This document shows, piece by piece, positions 28,486 to 40,420 of a DNA stretch of 64,000 bases. The DNA lies in NCBI GenBank assembly GCA_028551475.1, contig CM052359.1, positions 22,817,583 through 22,881,582 on the forward strand, given 5' to 3'. Position 1 is the stretch's first letter. Each line of letters starts with the position of its first letter. This DNA comes from Casuarina equisetifolia (lineage: Eukaryota; Streptophyta; Magnoliopsida; Fagales; Casuarinaceae). Made by a program: the position numbers and the translations under genes. Below the pieces are notes generated by a model. The model made no database searches. It saw nothing but the letters and a program-made list of their open reading frames with translations, and was not told where the DNA came from.

Positions 28486-30901
28486 TATATATTTTTAAAA
28501 AAAAACTCCTTTTTACTGTATGTTAACAGTTTTTCAGTGTAGTTCCTGCAAATAAAATATTTCAAAAAATAAAAATCATTACATATCAAAAATAATTATT
28601 ATCTTAGATTTTTAATATCTTACATAGTGTTTTTGTTATATATTTAAATGATTTTATTTTTAACAATTACTATTAGACAGCATACTATATTCATTTTACA
28701 ATTAAAAGCAGTTGAAAAAGTTCAAATGATTAGTTATAAAAGTTTGGCAACTAAGAGACCAAACAAAGAAGTCATCTTCTTGTAAAATCTGCATCAATTG
28801 GGCAATCAGCTTAAGGCAACTAGTGGCCTCTATGACCTTATTTTTGCTGTTTTGAAGTCCCTCTCTCCCCGGCAATTTCAAATCCCAGTGGACTTGAACT
28901 CCTCATGAGAGCTGCCAAATAAAACTATATAAAACCAGCTTCAAGTAAGATGTTAAAAATGATATGTAATGAATGTCTAATCTCTCTTTACTTAGTTTTT
29001 GGGTAGAATAAGAGTTCTATAATGCTCATTTCTCTTTAATTCTTTGTATGGATATTAGTAAGTTTAGATCCCAAACAATGAAAATGACAATATAAAATAA
29101 TTTGGGTTAGATTGTTGTTAGAAGGTAGCATATTGAAGCTGGTGTAAAGCAATTCTACATTGCCAAGGAAAGATCTTACAATAAATGTTATGAATAATAA
29201 ATTCTCCCCTTTTTTTATGCTATAGCTTCAAGAAGAAAACAATAAATTTGGCGAAGACTTCTGAGTTTGAAGATTGATTCCTCTAAAAAACTTAGGAGGA
29301 ACCCCACTGCAAGCCAGTTACCCAACATCATCATTACTCCCTGCCCCCCAACTACTCCATAAATCATTGCCGGTGGAGGTTCTGAATTTTCTGATACGCC
29401 AACACCTTCACCATCGAAAAGAGATGGTAGACCAGAAGTACCCCACATGCATGGAAATGCAAAGCGGATAATGCATAGCACATATGCCCATGCAGGTCGA
29501 TCAAGTATAGGTGTACGCTAGAATATTAGTCAACTAAATATCTTCAAAACATTTCTCCTTTGGGCGCTAGTGATGGTGGATAAATAATATCTTGATGCAC
29601 TATGTGTATAGATAGATAATATTCTTAAGAGTGGTGGAAGTTGGTCAACGTTATCCTAACTTTTGCTTTAAAATTCTTTTTTAGATTAAAAATATGTCAC
29701 TTTCTTATCAATCAATTTAAGGAGAAAAATAAATTTTTTAACATAATATCTAAATCTAAGTTTAAAAAACAATACACTTAATTTACAATTCATAACAATT
29801 TTGAAATAGCATATTACTCTTAGTGTCAGTAATTCATGTCAAAAATGAGAATACATGTTAAAGAACAATATTTACTATTGTATATTAATTATATTTTATT
29901 TAAAACTTTCTTTTCAAATTAAAGCCTTATGAATCAATTTTTTTTTTAAAAAAATATTATGATATAAATCTTCAAAAATCATTAATCATGTCAATCTGTT
30001 AGTAGTTTAATAAAATTATTAAACAACTTAATGCCTCTTAGATGTCTCAAGTTTGATACTTTTTTGTGATCACACCCCTTGAGAAGAGAAAGACGTCCTC
30101 TTTTTTTTTTTTTTTTCCTTTGCTACCAAGAGATTACGACAAGTGACGCATAGAGTTCCAAACAGACATTCCTGCCTATGACATTGGTGCGGATTTATTT
30201 AGGGGGAGGCAATCAGCATTCTCCAGGGCAGCAGGTAAAATATTGCGAGCATTAAAAAGTTGGTAGTATCGTATTCCTTTTGTGGTCTATGGGGACGCTT
30301 GTTCCAACGATCTTATGCCTTTTCAATTATGCTGATACAATTGATACTGAGATATCCTCAAAAATATCATTTTACCAACACAGTTTTATAAGTGCGGTTT
30401 CGTGGAATCCATGTTTTTGTTCCAGCATATGCTGCATGTTTCTTTGTTTACTGTCATTCTTCAAAGATTTGATTTTGTCAAAACCATTTCTTTTTTGTCT
30501 CAACTCACAAGGCATTTAGTGGGTTGGTTTTATATGGATTTTCTGTTCGGTCTTATGTGGAATGCATTTTCCGATGATCTCATGCTTAGCAAGTGCTCTG
30601 TTAAGCACAGATTAAATGTGTTAAGAATGTTAGGGGAGTTTATTTTTTTTCATAAAAATATGGTGCAACCACATCGGCACCTACCCAAAAAGCAGAAGTG
30701 AGAAATATAGCAGCTGCGAATATAGAAAAAGCAAACATGCACGACCTGTTTCTCTTTACACACAGAAGGCTGTCATGGAAAGGCAATCAGGATCGCCCAC
30801 TGTACAATAACTTGATTTCCTATGAAGATGAAAAGTTGCCTCATCTCGAGAATGCTCTTCTCTAAACTTGGCCTGAAAAGTTGCATGATGCAGTGAAGCA
30901 A
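28486..30901. other. Intergenic region between eS6 and SnRK2 genes
   Basis: AT-rich DNA with A- and T-runs, including T17 near 30100-30116. Short ORFs at 29215-29481 and 30280-30701 show no motif or gene structure. The last few hundred bases probably hold the 3'UTR of the SnRK2 gene, which converges on this side. Nothing else was identified. Confidence 0.4.
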
Positions 30902-33573
30902 TCACAGAGCACAGACATAATCCCCGCTTGTCTCGATATCATCTAAGTCACAATCGGCTTCTAGCTCATCAAGATCCATGCTCCCTCCGATAATGTTCCC
31001 ACCTAATTTGAGCCCCTCGGCTGGTTTTCTAGCCTCTTGAATTATAGACAGTAGTTCTTCAATCCTCTGGGATGAGTCACTTCCATCGTCGTTCTGCAGG
31101 CCAGCTTCATTTCCATCCGTGAACTCTATGGGCAAGTTTTTTAAGAACCAGGGATGTTTCTTAATTTCTGGGATGGTTATTCTCTGAACAAAATGGGAAC
31201 TAACATGGTAAAGAGGAAAATCCAAAGCACTGAAACATTAGAACCAAAATGTGTGAGGCTCGATACCTTTTCCGGGTTGGCTACAAAAATTCGGGATAAA
31301 AGATGTCTGCATTCCATGGAGACACGAACGTAGTCTGGAATTGAGTAGTGGACACTCAGAATCCTCTGCCACAAGCAACTTGAATAGTTTAATAAACCGC
31401 AAACAATAGGGCTTGGTGATGGTCAACTAGAATCTCTACCATGACTGACCTGAAGTGTTTTCCTAAAATTTCTTGGATCTTCTGGGTCTTCGAAGGGATA
31501 AGCTCCGACCAACATCACATACAGGGTGACCCCACAAGACCAAACATCTGCAATCTATATAATTTTCAATGTTATACGACTTCTCAGGCTAAGGAATTGA
31601 TCAAAGCGGGTCCTACAGTGACAACGACCCAAAAACAAATAAATGCATAAAACAAAGAAAAAAACAAAGACTAGAATTTACTTTCCCATCATATTCTTTC
31701 TTGGACAAGACCTCTGGTGCAATATAAGCTGGTGTTCCTACAGTAGATTTGGGCTGGGAATGCAACACTGATGACTGTAAAATTGAGGCAGAGTAGTTAG
31801 CATTTCGAGTAAATTAGCTGCACTGTCTTGTTAAACACTGAACAATCAGTAAGTTCACTGCCTTGGAATAGCCAAAGTCACATATTTTGAGACGTGGAGC
31901 TGAGCTTCCATCTAGAAGTGTGTTTTCCAGCTTCAGATCTCTGTGACAAATTTGCTGGAAGAATTAAAAGGAAAAAAACAAAGAGGAAAAAGATTATCTT
32001 CAATTCAGCAAGAGCTGTACAGCCCCCATTTAAAAGACAAATTATCCATTATATAATTTAGATGGGTTTAGAATAATACCATTGAATGGCAGTAACTAAC
32101 TCCGGAAATGAGTTGTTGGAAGAAATATCTTGCCTGATGCAAACATCAGAAATATTAAAGAACAGAACATACAACAACCAAATACATACGTATGAAAAAA
32201 TTAATTAAGATGAAGAGCAAGATTTTTGTGAATAATAACATTGCAAAAAAGAAAAAAAAAAAAAAAATTTCTCTTATCGATTTACATTACCTCATCTTCA
32301 CTGAATCTACCAGCAGTGCATATTCTTTCAAAGAGTTCTCCACCAGCTGCATATTCCATGACTATGGCTAGGTGGGTTGGTGTTAGCAGCACCTGCAACC
32401 AAAAGAGGCCTCTTTGCTTTCAAGCTGCTTTCGTCTAGCTCGAAGAAGATTATTCGACTTTCTTTACAAAACACAGGCAAAGGAAATGACTCTTTGATCC
32501 ATTGCCAACACAATGTTGGAAACGATTGGAAAGAACTTCAACGTTTCCAGAGAAAGTAAACTTACTACCTCTGAACTACGTGGATTGCAAAGTCTCATCT
32601 TTTTCTTTTCTACTTGGATTAAGCACTAAAGTACAGACTCAAAAGCAAGCACGCCAGGAAAGTTTCGCCCAAAGCGATAAAAAGAATCTGACTTTTCCAA
32701 AAAAATCAACCTACTGAGCATGACCCACAAAATAGAAGTGGAAAAGAGAAGGAGAAACCAAAAGAAAAGCCTCGACTGCCCCTGATGAGGAAAAGAAATT
32801 GTACTTCCAAACAAGTCCGGATTTGGGAAAATCAAAAAATTCAGAGAATGCACAGAAATCAAAGTCATGGCTATCTTCCCTTCTGCGAGGCACAGAAATG
32901 AATGTTTTTAAGTATCCTTAAAACCGAGAGGATGAGGATTGCGGCGACTAAGCATGAAAAACAAAAGGAAAGAGTCTTGAGAAGAAGAGGAATGATAAGA
33001 GCATATGCTGTAGGAGCTAAAGAAGTGTTATTTTCTGAGATTCTTTCGATCTGGGGAGGAATAACAACTATTATACAGAACCTGTTTCTATCTGCCTTCG
33101 AGTTTTGAGATCAAGTAACCCAGAAACACACTGGCAAGGGAGATTGGAGAATATAAAGCTAACTTCAACAGCAATATACCTCCTTAAATCTTATTATATT
33201 AGGATGCTTCAGAGACCTGTGATTCACTATCTCCCTCTGCACATGCTCATCAATCTGTTCAACCAGTAGAAAAGAAGCCAATCAAATACCCATGAAACCA
33301 AAACCTTCTCGAAAAACAGACACAATCCAGATGAAAACACGAATAAATAAGCACAACCCAGATTGATTACGGACAGGTTACGAACAACAGCAGAGGATAA
33401 TCCAATACAAACACCACAAAGAAGTGAGAAACGAAAGCTAACGAACACAGCACCTTTTGGCCTCTCTCAATATACTTGACAGCGTAGAGCTCACCATTAC
33501 ATTTATCCCTCACCAGCTTTGCCACCCCGAAGTTCCCTGATCCAATATCTTTCAGTATCTCAAAGCGCTCCAT
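30902..33573 (-). CDS. SNRK2.8: SnRK2 serine/threonine protein kinase, SnRK2.7/2.8 type
   Basis: Osmotic-stress and ABA-related kinase. Nine exons: 33454-33573, 33180-33254, 32291-32392, 32080-32133, 31862-31954, 31682-31774, 31450-31554, 31267-31365, 30902-31183; every junction is phase 0, giving 340 aa. Kinase motifs: Gly-loop [12 protein letters not shown], catalytic Lys in [17 protein letters not shown] loop, DFGYSK, activation segment [18 protein letters not shown], and [21 protein letters not shown]. The C-terminus has the SnRK2 box ([13 protein letters not shown]) and an acidic tail ([20 protein letters not shown]). Subgroup is judged from [20 protein letters not shown] and the tail. 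The fifth intron has no ordinary donor: either GC directly after the AAG codon (31862) or GT three bases later (31859), adding Ala in the activation segment. The upstream region has ABRE-like elements. No inactivating lesion is seen. Confidence 0.95.
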
Positions 33574-33823
33574 TGTTGGATCGCTGCTTCTCAAACGAAT
33601 GCAGAAAACAGATATTTATGGCACAACCCCTCTCTCCGTCTCTATCAGCGGTCTCTCTTTCCCTCCTACTGGTTTCCTTGAATCTTCTCCCTGGGTTTAA
33701 GCCCTCCAATGCATAAAGCTGTACAGCGTCTTGGGTTAGCCCCGTACTACAAGTGGACCATCCCATAAAAGTCTTCGAAAGAGGGGGGAAGAAGAAAGCG
33801 AGAGACAGAGAGAAGCGAGTACA

Positions 33824-33968
33824 ACGTGGCACAATGATAAGGGTCACAATTTCGAGCAGCACTCAATAAGCTGTAACCAAGTGGACCGGTCGTATTCCAC
33901 TCGCCTGCGTCTCATCAAACCAGATCTACTCGCTCAATCGGAGAGCGACGTCTTCCGAATGGCACGTG
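33824..33968 (-). promoter_or_regulatory. ABRE/G-box elements upstream of the SnRK2 gene
   Basis: ACGTGGC at 33824-33830 and CACGTG within GGCACGTGTC at 33963-33968 lie 250-400 bp upstream of the ATG (33573). Both match ABA-response element cores bound by ABF/AREB bZIP factors. A further ACGTG is at 34187-34191. Function is inferred. Confidence 0.45.
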
Positions 33969-34464
33969 TCGGTGTCAAAGACAGAGAAGCTAGAGCGAGT
34001 AGCTAATCCCGGTACTCTCGGAGAATGTGGAATTTTAGACTTTCGGAATTTGGAGTTTACGAGGAGAGGAGAGAAAGTGACGGAGGGTAGAACAGAACTT
34101 GGCGGTGGACGGTGGAGCAGGCAGGAAAGGGAGAGGTGAACGGCGAATTGATTGTCGGCCAAGATTGGACGGGATACTTCATTTTACGTGCGCAGTGTTC
34201 GACGGTTCGTCGTACTCTTAGGGAAGCGTAAGAAAGGACGCTGTTATAGGGGATTACCCCACACGTTATCAGCAAGCTTTGCTTCTTGAACGGTGTGCTT
34301 TTTGGAATTTCATATCCATCACTTCTTCTGTCAATTTATTCACATTTCTCACCACCTAACTTAACCATTAAGCAAGAAAGAAAATTACAGAAAAGGGTTT
34401 GTAAAAGAGGAGATTTTTGTCACTTTCTGCTAAGTCAAGAACTTGGACTCCTTTTTTTCCTTTT

Positions 34465-35555
34465 CATTTACTTTTCTTTCTAATTGAATCTTGTAACTAT
34501 TTTTTTTATGCATTTTTAGTTGAGGCCTCTTGTACACTTGTTTCTCAAAAGTTATTGGTGAAGAATATTCATTTGAATTGAGTATATATGTCATACATTA
34601 CATCATATTATTTATGTGTAAAGATATATTTTTTAATAAATTAATTTTTTAAAAAAATAAAAATCTGATGTGTAAAAAATATTTTTCTCAAATTTTATAT
34701 GTATCTCACATTATTAATATAGTGGTATATTATGTATGTTATATATAGATATATAATTTTTTATAAGTCAATTTTAAGGAAATAAAAGATCTTCTAACAT
34801 ATATCATATGATATGAAATAAAATAAAAAAAAATTCACTCATCTTCGCTAGACCTTATGTATAAATCTACTTTATGATTTTAATTTATGAATTATAAGAG
34901 ACATTTGGCACGCATATTGGGGTATATAATCTTTTTATATTTTAATTTTTAATACAAATTTATCTGTTTCGCATGTTATAAAAAAGGAAAAAATAATCTA
35001 GTATATCACCTATGATATATGTACAAAGAATTAAAATGTGATTGAACTCTAGTCCACGTCATTCTTAAACGCGATGCCTTAATCGAAGGATAACTATGCA
35101 CGAGTTATGAGGTATTCCATTTTTGAATCCTTTTCATATTTTAGGGGAAAGAAAGAAACCATCAATCTTTGGTGCTGTTCAGGTTATGTCACATCATCGA
35201 ATTGACGGCCGAACTTACAAAGAGGTGTGAAGGTTCTTGTCTCGGGCTGCTTCCTGTCAAGAAAAAGGAAAAACACCATATTTGTCGCCAACCCATCAAG
35301 TTGCCTCTTCGGAGATTCGTCTTTTTGAAAGAAAACGCTGTTGAAGATCATCAAATCGGACATTCATGATTGACAATTCTGAGTTAACTGTGTATGACAT
35401 TTGACAGCCTTGGCTGGATTCAGATTATCGTTAGGCCAGGTGCAATGTCCGTGCTATGAACTCTGGCTTTCCCACCATCCTAAAGAAGACAAAGCAAATC
35501 ACTGTAGCATGGTTCGGCAGTACAACCCTATGATATATGCGGCTATGGCTTAGCA
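34465..35555. repeat. Duplicated segment, left copy, part 1
   Basis: Aligns by eye with 43950-44669: matching blocks include ATGCATTTTTA near 34509/43990, the AACATATATCA...TTCACTCATCT block near 34796/44375, and the GCAATGTCCG...ATGAACTCTGGCTTT block near 35442/44560. About 520 bp (roughly 34870-35390) is present only here. The copy is interrupted at 35555 by the copia element and resumes at 41411. No coding potential was recognised. Confidence 0.75.
35551..35555. repeat. Target-site duplication TAGCA (left)
   Basis: TAGCA directly precedes the left LTR and is repeated at 41411-41415 after the right LTR. The paralogous segment has one TAGCA at the matching place (44665-44669). Confidence 0.9.
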
Positions 35556-35886
35556 TGTAAACTGAAGTGAATGAACACATAAACTGAATAAAAACTCTTG
35601 TTTGAATTAAGAGAAAAACTCGGTTACAAATGGGAGAAGTGATTCCCGTAGTAATATTATGAATACAAAGACAAAATATTTATAAACAAGAAACAATGAA
35701 ATGAAACCCTAAACCTAGGATTTTTATCTGGAGGTCCATGAAGGGGATTGCTGCAGGTTGCGTGTTGCAGGCTGGACGGTGTAGGCTGCAGCAGAGAAGT
35801 CAGACGCGTGCTTCTCTGCTACCTCTAGAAGATGGTGATGTGGCAGCCACGTGGATGTGACTGCCATATAAGCTCATATCCGAACA
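35556..35886 (-). repeat. 3' LTR of the copia element
   Basis: 331 bp, plus-strand ends TGTAAACTG...ATCCGAACA. TATAAATA (minus) at 35677-35684 is the likely promoter box; CACGTG is at 35848-35853. Confidence 0.95.
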
Positions 35887-35899
35887 AGCTCCCTCAAGC
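35887..35899 (-). other. Polypurine tract
   Basis: On the minus strand TTGAGGGAGCT directly abuts the 3' LTR, the expected place for plus-strand priming. It overlaps the end of the pol ORF, whose stop is at 35894. Confidence 0.55.
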
Positions 35900-38752
35900 T
35901 GAAGGTCGATATGTGTTAACGACATTTAGCTTGCGAAGGAGATGAAGATGCTGATTTGCCCCGAGGGCTTTGGTCAGGATGTCGGTTGGCTGATCCTTGG
36001 TTCCAACATGTTTGGTCTTGATAAGTCCTCGCCGAATTTTTTCCCAAATGAAGTGACAATCTACATCTATGTGTTTGGTTCTCTGATGAACCATGGGGTT
36101 GGCTGCTAGCTCCATAGAGGCCTTGTTATCACAATACAAGGTGACAGGACGGGGAACTTCAATTCCCATGTCTCCAAGAAGTCCTAGTAACCAAATGATC
36201 TCACATGAGGTGAGCGTCATGGCTCGATATTCTGCCTCAGTGGAAGATAAAGAGACAACAGCTTGCTTTTTGCTTTTCCAAGAAATCAATGCGTCTCCAA
36301 GCATCACACAAAAATCGGTGACTGATTTTCTACCGACCTTACATGTGGCATAATCTGAATCACAGTAAGCTCTCATCTGATATCCCCCTGTGGCGGGGAT
36401 GAGTAGGCCTATACCTGGGTAACTTTTTAGGTATCTAACCACTCGAATTGCAGCTTCCCAATGGGATTTCTTTGGTGAGTGCATGAATTGTGCGAGGTTG
36501 TGCACTGCATATGAGATATCCGGTCTTGTGACGTTGAGATAGTTCAACTTCTCAATGAGCTGTTGATACTTCAAAGGATCCGTTAAGAGCAGACCATCAT
36601 CACGAGGAATGGGTGCCCCCTGATCATACTGTGGTGTTGTCAATGAGAGATTGGTGTCCATGGGATTGTCAACCGGTTTGGCTCCCCCAAGCCTAAGCTC
36701 ATCAATCAACTCCAAGATATACTTGCGTTGACTTAACTGAAGCCCTTGAGAATCTTGTAGGACCTCAATCCCAAGATAGTACTTGAGATCTTCCAAGTCC
36801 TTAATATGGAAAACTGAATGAAGATGCTCCTTGAGCTTGCGGATCCCATCAAGATCGCTGCCAGTAATGAGAATGTCATCAACATAAATGAGAAGGAGGA
36901 CGATGAGATTACCTCGACGTCGTACAAAAAGGGAAGTGTCATGCATCGAGTCCTGATATCCAGTTGCTAGAAGAGCGTCAGTGAACTTGGCATACCATTG
37001 TCGAGCAGCTTGTTTCAGGCCATATAGGAATTTCTTTAATTTGCAGACTTTTCCACTGTGCTCATTCGGGTCTCCAGGTGGAAGTCGCATGTAGACATCT
37101 TCATAAAGGTCACCCTGCAAGAAAGCATTGGTGATGTCCATCTGGTGGATGCCCCAATGGTTCTGGGCTGCAAGGGAAAGAGCACATCTAATGGTGATGT
37201 GTTTGACGACAGGAGCAAAAATCTCATGATAATCGATGCCTTCCTTCTGATTGTAGCCTTTAGCCACAAGACGGGCTTTGTACCGTTCTACTGTCCCATC
37301 AGCTTGATACTTGATCTTGTAGACCCACTTATACCCAATGGGCTTTCGGCCGGGGGGTAAATCCACAATGTCCCAAGTGTCATTGTCTTCCAATGCTTTG
37401 ATTTCCTGTGTCATGGCATCTTGCCATCTATGATTGCCAACAGCTTCATGGTGATAGAGAGGCTCAGTGTCTGCAGAGATAGAGGCAATAAAGTGTTTGG
37501 AAGAAGGGAAAAGGTGATCATAGGAGAGATAGGCCGAGAGTGGATATGTGGAGGAGTCACTCTCAGCAAGGTGAATGGTAGGGCAAACATAGTCGGTCGA
37601 CCAAAGTGGTGGTCGGGTTTCCCGAGTAGATCGTCGAGGAGGGGGTAGAACAGAAGTGGAAGTGGAAGGTAAGTCATCTGCCGAAGGTGGGAGGTCATCA
37701 TCGAAGAATACATCATAAGAGTCGGCGGATGGTGGTAAAGGAATGGGAGTCCGGGTAGGTGGTGGTGCTGGAGTGGAAGCTGAGGGGTCAGCTGTGAGAG
37801 GTAGTGGCTGAGTAGGGGGGTCTGGATGTGGTGGTGCAGAAACCTCAAGATCAAGTGGAGCCAAAGGACCCTGCATAATAGATTGCGTTTTGGGACCTAT
37901 TTGGGAAAAGGGAAAGATGTCCTCGTAAAACTTTACATCCCGACTTACAAAAAAATTTTGGCTTTCGGCATTGTAAAGCCGATAGCCTTTTTGACCTTGA
38001 GCATAGCCCATAAAGATATTGGGAATGGCTCGGGGGGCAAACTTGTCCTGAGGCCCCACGGTAGTGGCATGACACATGCAACTAAAAACCCTAAGATGTG
38101 AGAGTTTTGGTGTTTTTCCAAACAGTTTTTCAAAAGGAGTGATTCCTTGCAAAACAGAATAGGGCATCCTATTGATAAGATAGGTGGCAGTGAAGATGCA
38201 TTCGTCCCAAAATTTTCTGGGCATGGAGCTTTGAAATTTCAAGGCTCGTGCAACATCAAGAAGATGTCGATGCTTACGTTCCACAACCCCATTCTGTTGA
38301 GGAGTGTGAACACAAGAACTCTCATGGAGAATACCTAGTGATGAGAATAGTTGTTTAGTGTGAGAGTTGAAAAAATCAGAGGCATTATCATATCTAATGC
38401 GTCTAACTGCTAAGCTGAATTGGTTTTTTACCATATTCAGAAATTCCTCCAACTGAGAAAAGGTTTCACTTTTGACTTTCATGAGGAATGTCCATGTTCC
38501 TCGTGAGAAGTCATCAACAAGTGTGAGGAAATATCGAGATCCATCGTGATTGGGAATACGGTAAGGTCCCCAAACATCAATGTGAATTAGATCAAAAATC
38601 CTTTGCGTTGTGTGGTCGCGCATAGGAAACGGATTTCTAGTTTGTTTTGCAAGAGGACAAATCATACAAGGTGTAGACAAAACATTTTTGCAAGATTTAA
38701 AGTCTGTTAAAAATTGAAATTTGGCTTGGGACATATGCCCAAGCCTACAATG
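35894..38752 (-). CDS. pol: Copia pol: integrase, reverse transcriptase, RNase H (open part)
   Basis: A 952-codon open stretch that begins just after an in-frame TAG (38753-38755) and includes the Met at 38734. Domain order: GAG-pre-integrase remnant (HCRLGHMS), integrase core with Asp in HIDVWGPY, Asp in IRYDNASDF and Glu in QQNGVVERKHRH, a Pro-rich variable stretch, reverse transcriptase (QMDITNAFLQGDL, LKKFLYGLKQAARQWY, and YVDDILITG with the catalytic pair), and RNase H (CDSDYA, STEAEYRAM, YCDNKASMELA). All expected acidic catalytic residues are visible. The ORF ends at the polypurine tract. Confidence 0.93.
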   Translation of the reverse strand, partial: HCRLGHMSQAKFQFLTDFKSCKNVLSTPCMICPLAKQTRNPFPMRDHTTQRIFDLIHIDVWGPYRIPNHDGSRYFLTLVDDFSRGTWTFLMKVKSETFSQLEEFLNMVKNQFSLAVRRIRYDNASDFFNSHTKQLFSSLGILHESSCVHTPQQNGVVERKHRHLLDVARALKFQSSMPRKFWDECIFTATYLINRMPYSVLQGITPFEKLFGKTPKLSHLRVFSCMCHATTVGPQDKFAPRAIPNIFMGYAQGQKGYRLYNAESQNFFVSRDVKFYEDIFPFSQIGPKTQSIMQGPLAPLDLEVSAPPHPDPPTQPLPLTADPSASTPAPPPTRTPIPLPPSADSYDVFFDDDLPPSADDLPSTSTSVLPPPRRSTRETRPPLWSTDYVCPTIHLAESDSSTYPLSAYLSYDHLFPSSKHFIASISADTEPLYHHEAVGNHRWQDAMTQEIKALEDNDTWDIVDLPPGRKPIGYKWVYKIKYQADGTVERYKARLVAKGYNQKEGIDYHEIFAPVVKHITIRCALSLAAQNHWGIHQMDITNAFLQGDLYEDVYMRLPPGDPNEHSGKVCKLKKFLYGLKQAARQWYAKFTDALLATGYQDSMHDTSLFVRRRGNLIVLLLIYVDDILITGSDLDGIRKLKEHLHSVFHIKDLEDLKYYLGIEVLQDSQGLQLSQRKYILELIDELRLGGAKPVDNPMDTNLSLTTPQYDQGAPIPRDDGLLLTDPLKYQQLIEKLNYLNVTRPDISYAVHNLAQFMHSPKKSHWEAAIRVVRYLKSYPGIGLLIPATGGYQMRAYCDSDYATCKVGRKSVTDFCVMLGDALISWKSKKQAVVSLSSTEAEYRAMTLTSCEIIWLLGLLGDMGIEVPRPVTLYCDNKASMELAANPMVHQRTKHIDVDCHFIWEKIRRGLIKTKHVGTKDQPTDILTKALGANQHLHLLRKLNVVNTYRPSA

Positions 38753-39382
38753 CTAGAGTTGAGAGTTTGAAAAATCACACGCTGACACCGTGTTTACAAA
38801 AGATGGGCGATTCCCAGAAAGTAAAGCAACATCATTTTTTCCAGGACATGCTACAAAAAAATAAAGTCCATTGCGCATTCTACCGAGTCCTTTGACTTCA
38901 CTCGTCAAAAGGTCCTGAAAGACACAAAAATCGGCATATAGTATAATGCGACAATTATTTTCATGGCAAAGTTTGGAAGTAGACAAAAGATTGAATTTAA
39001 AATCTGGTGAGTAGAGAACATTGTTCAATTTTAGTTGTCTAGATATGTGGGTGTGTCCAGTATGTGTAATTAGGGCACTATCACCATTAGGAAATTTAAC
39101 TTTCCTAGATCTAGATGCACATGGAACAAGAGAATCTAGGCATTGAATATTAGCAGTAATATGATCACTTACACCAGAATCAATAATCCAAACTCTGGAA
39201 AGGAAAGTACTTGTACCTGCGAGATGGGCATGAGCGTCAGAATCATCATGCAGGAAGCGAATGAAACGCTGATAATCAGTCTTGGTGATAAAGTCATGAT
39301 CAGAGTCATTGGCCACTAAGTTGGCTTGAGCTTCTCCTTTGTAATACTTGTGGCCGGGGGGTATCCATTGAGCTTGTAGCAC
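38753..39382 (-). pseudogene. Copia protease and GAG-pre-integrase region, cut by a stop
   Basis: Same frame as pol but separated by TAG at 38753-38755, where family members have Trp before the His of the HxRLGH motif (TGG to TAG). The protease active site reads WIIDSGVSDHI, with Val for the usual Ala. Upstream, the frame is lost relative to gag at a run of six C (G on plus, 39356-39361), one base short of keeping phase. Confidence 0.85.
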
Positions 39383-40420
39383 TCTTTGCGTTCATGGCCA
39401 TAATTCTTGCAGTATTCACACTGAGGGACAGTCAATCGGTAGTATTCCTTCTTTCGATGGCCCTTCTTTCCGTAATAATCACATTTTTCTTCTTGCTGCC
39501 CCCCCCGAAATGACCTGTCGTTTTGCCCAGCTTTGAGCGAAAATGACACGTCGTTTGGAGTGGTCCTAAACAACCTGTCGTTTTGACGAGATGAAAATGA
39601 CATGTTGTTTTAACCGTATTTAGAGGAGAACGGCGCGTCGTGCGCCTCGGGCTGTCGTTCACTAAAGCCCGTCCCCATAGATCGATCCACCGCAATAGAG
39701 TGCTAACGTGTAGGGGGACCTGTTACGTTGGGCAATGATTTTGCCGCAACAAAGCTGTATTCGCCGGTCGTCTTTCCCGCAGCGTTCTGGCGATATTTGG
39801 CCTTGTTGATGATGGCATAGGTTTGAATAACGTCTGGATGGGGCTGCATGAGTAGAATCTGCTCTTGGATTGCTAAATAACCGTCATCAAGGCCGTTTAA
39901 GAACTAATAAAAGTTCATTCGACCTTCGTGAATCTACCACGATCGGTATTGGAGCACCTCTAGTGAAATTAGCTCTAGAAGGGTGCTGTATTCGTCCCAG
40001 AGCTGTCAGAGACGGCCAAAATAGGTCGAAACGACCTCTCCCCCTTGCCGGATTCCCCAGATTTCTCGAATGAGGTCGTAAACCCTAGACGGGTCGACCT
40101 GAGAGTAGCGGGTGTGGAGCTCAAACCACATTTTGGCCGCTTCTCGGGTGTAGATGAGACCGTCGTGCAATTCCGCCGAGATGGAGTTCAAAATCCAGCC
40201 ACGGCAGAGGTCGTTGCAGCGGTCCCAGAGCATTTAGGTTGGGGAGTCGGGTGCTGGTTTCGGGTAGGACCCGTCTACAAAAACCAACTTGTTCTTGATC
40301 GAGAGGGCGATTTTCATGGTTTCGCTCCAAACGGCATAGTTTGAGCGTCCAGCAAGCTTCACCGTCACCAGAGCGACTGAGTGGGTATCTCTGATGTGAA
40401 GATAGAGGGGGTCCGATTGA
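39316..40420 (-). pseudogene. Copia gag, broken
   Basis: N-terminal gag features are visible on the minus strand near 40280-40370 (LAGRSNYAVWSETM, then KNKLVFVDG), followed by WDRCNDLCRGWILNSIS. Two zinc knuckles lie near 39420-39510; the second (CEYCKNYGHERKEC) is complete, the first has Tyr for two Cys. In-frame stops include TAA at 40234-40236, TGA at 40006-40008 and others near 39905-39950 and 39610-39710. No functional Gag can be made. Confidence 0.85.

Noticed and set aside
29215-29481. 88-codon minus ORF and 65-codon plus ORF on opposite strands
   Set aside because: Both open by chance in a GC-richer patch; no motif, splice context or promoter.
37411-37854. 147-codon His/Pro-rich minus ORF
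   Set aside because: Alternative frame of the Pro-rich variable part of the copia polyprotein.
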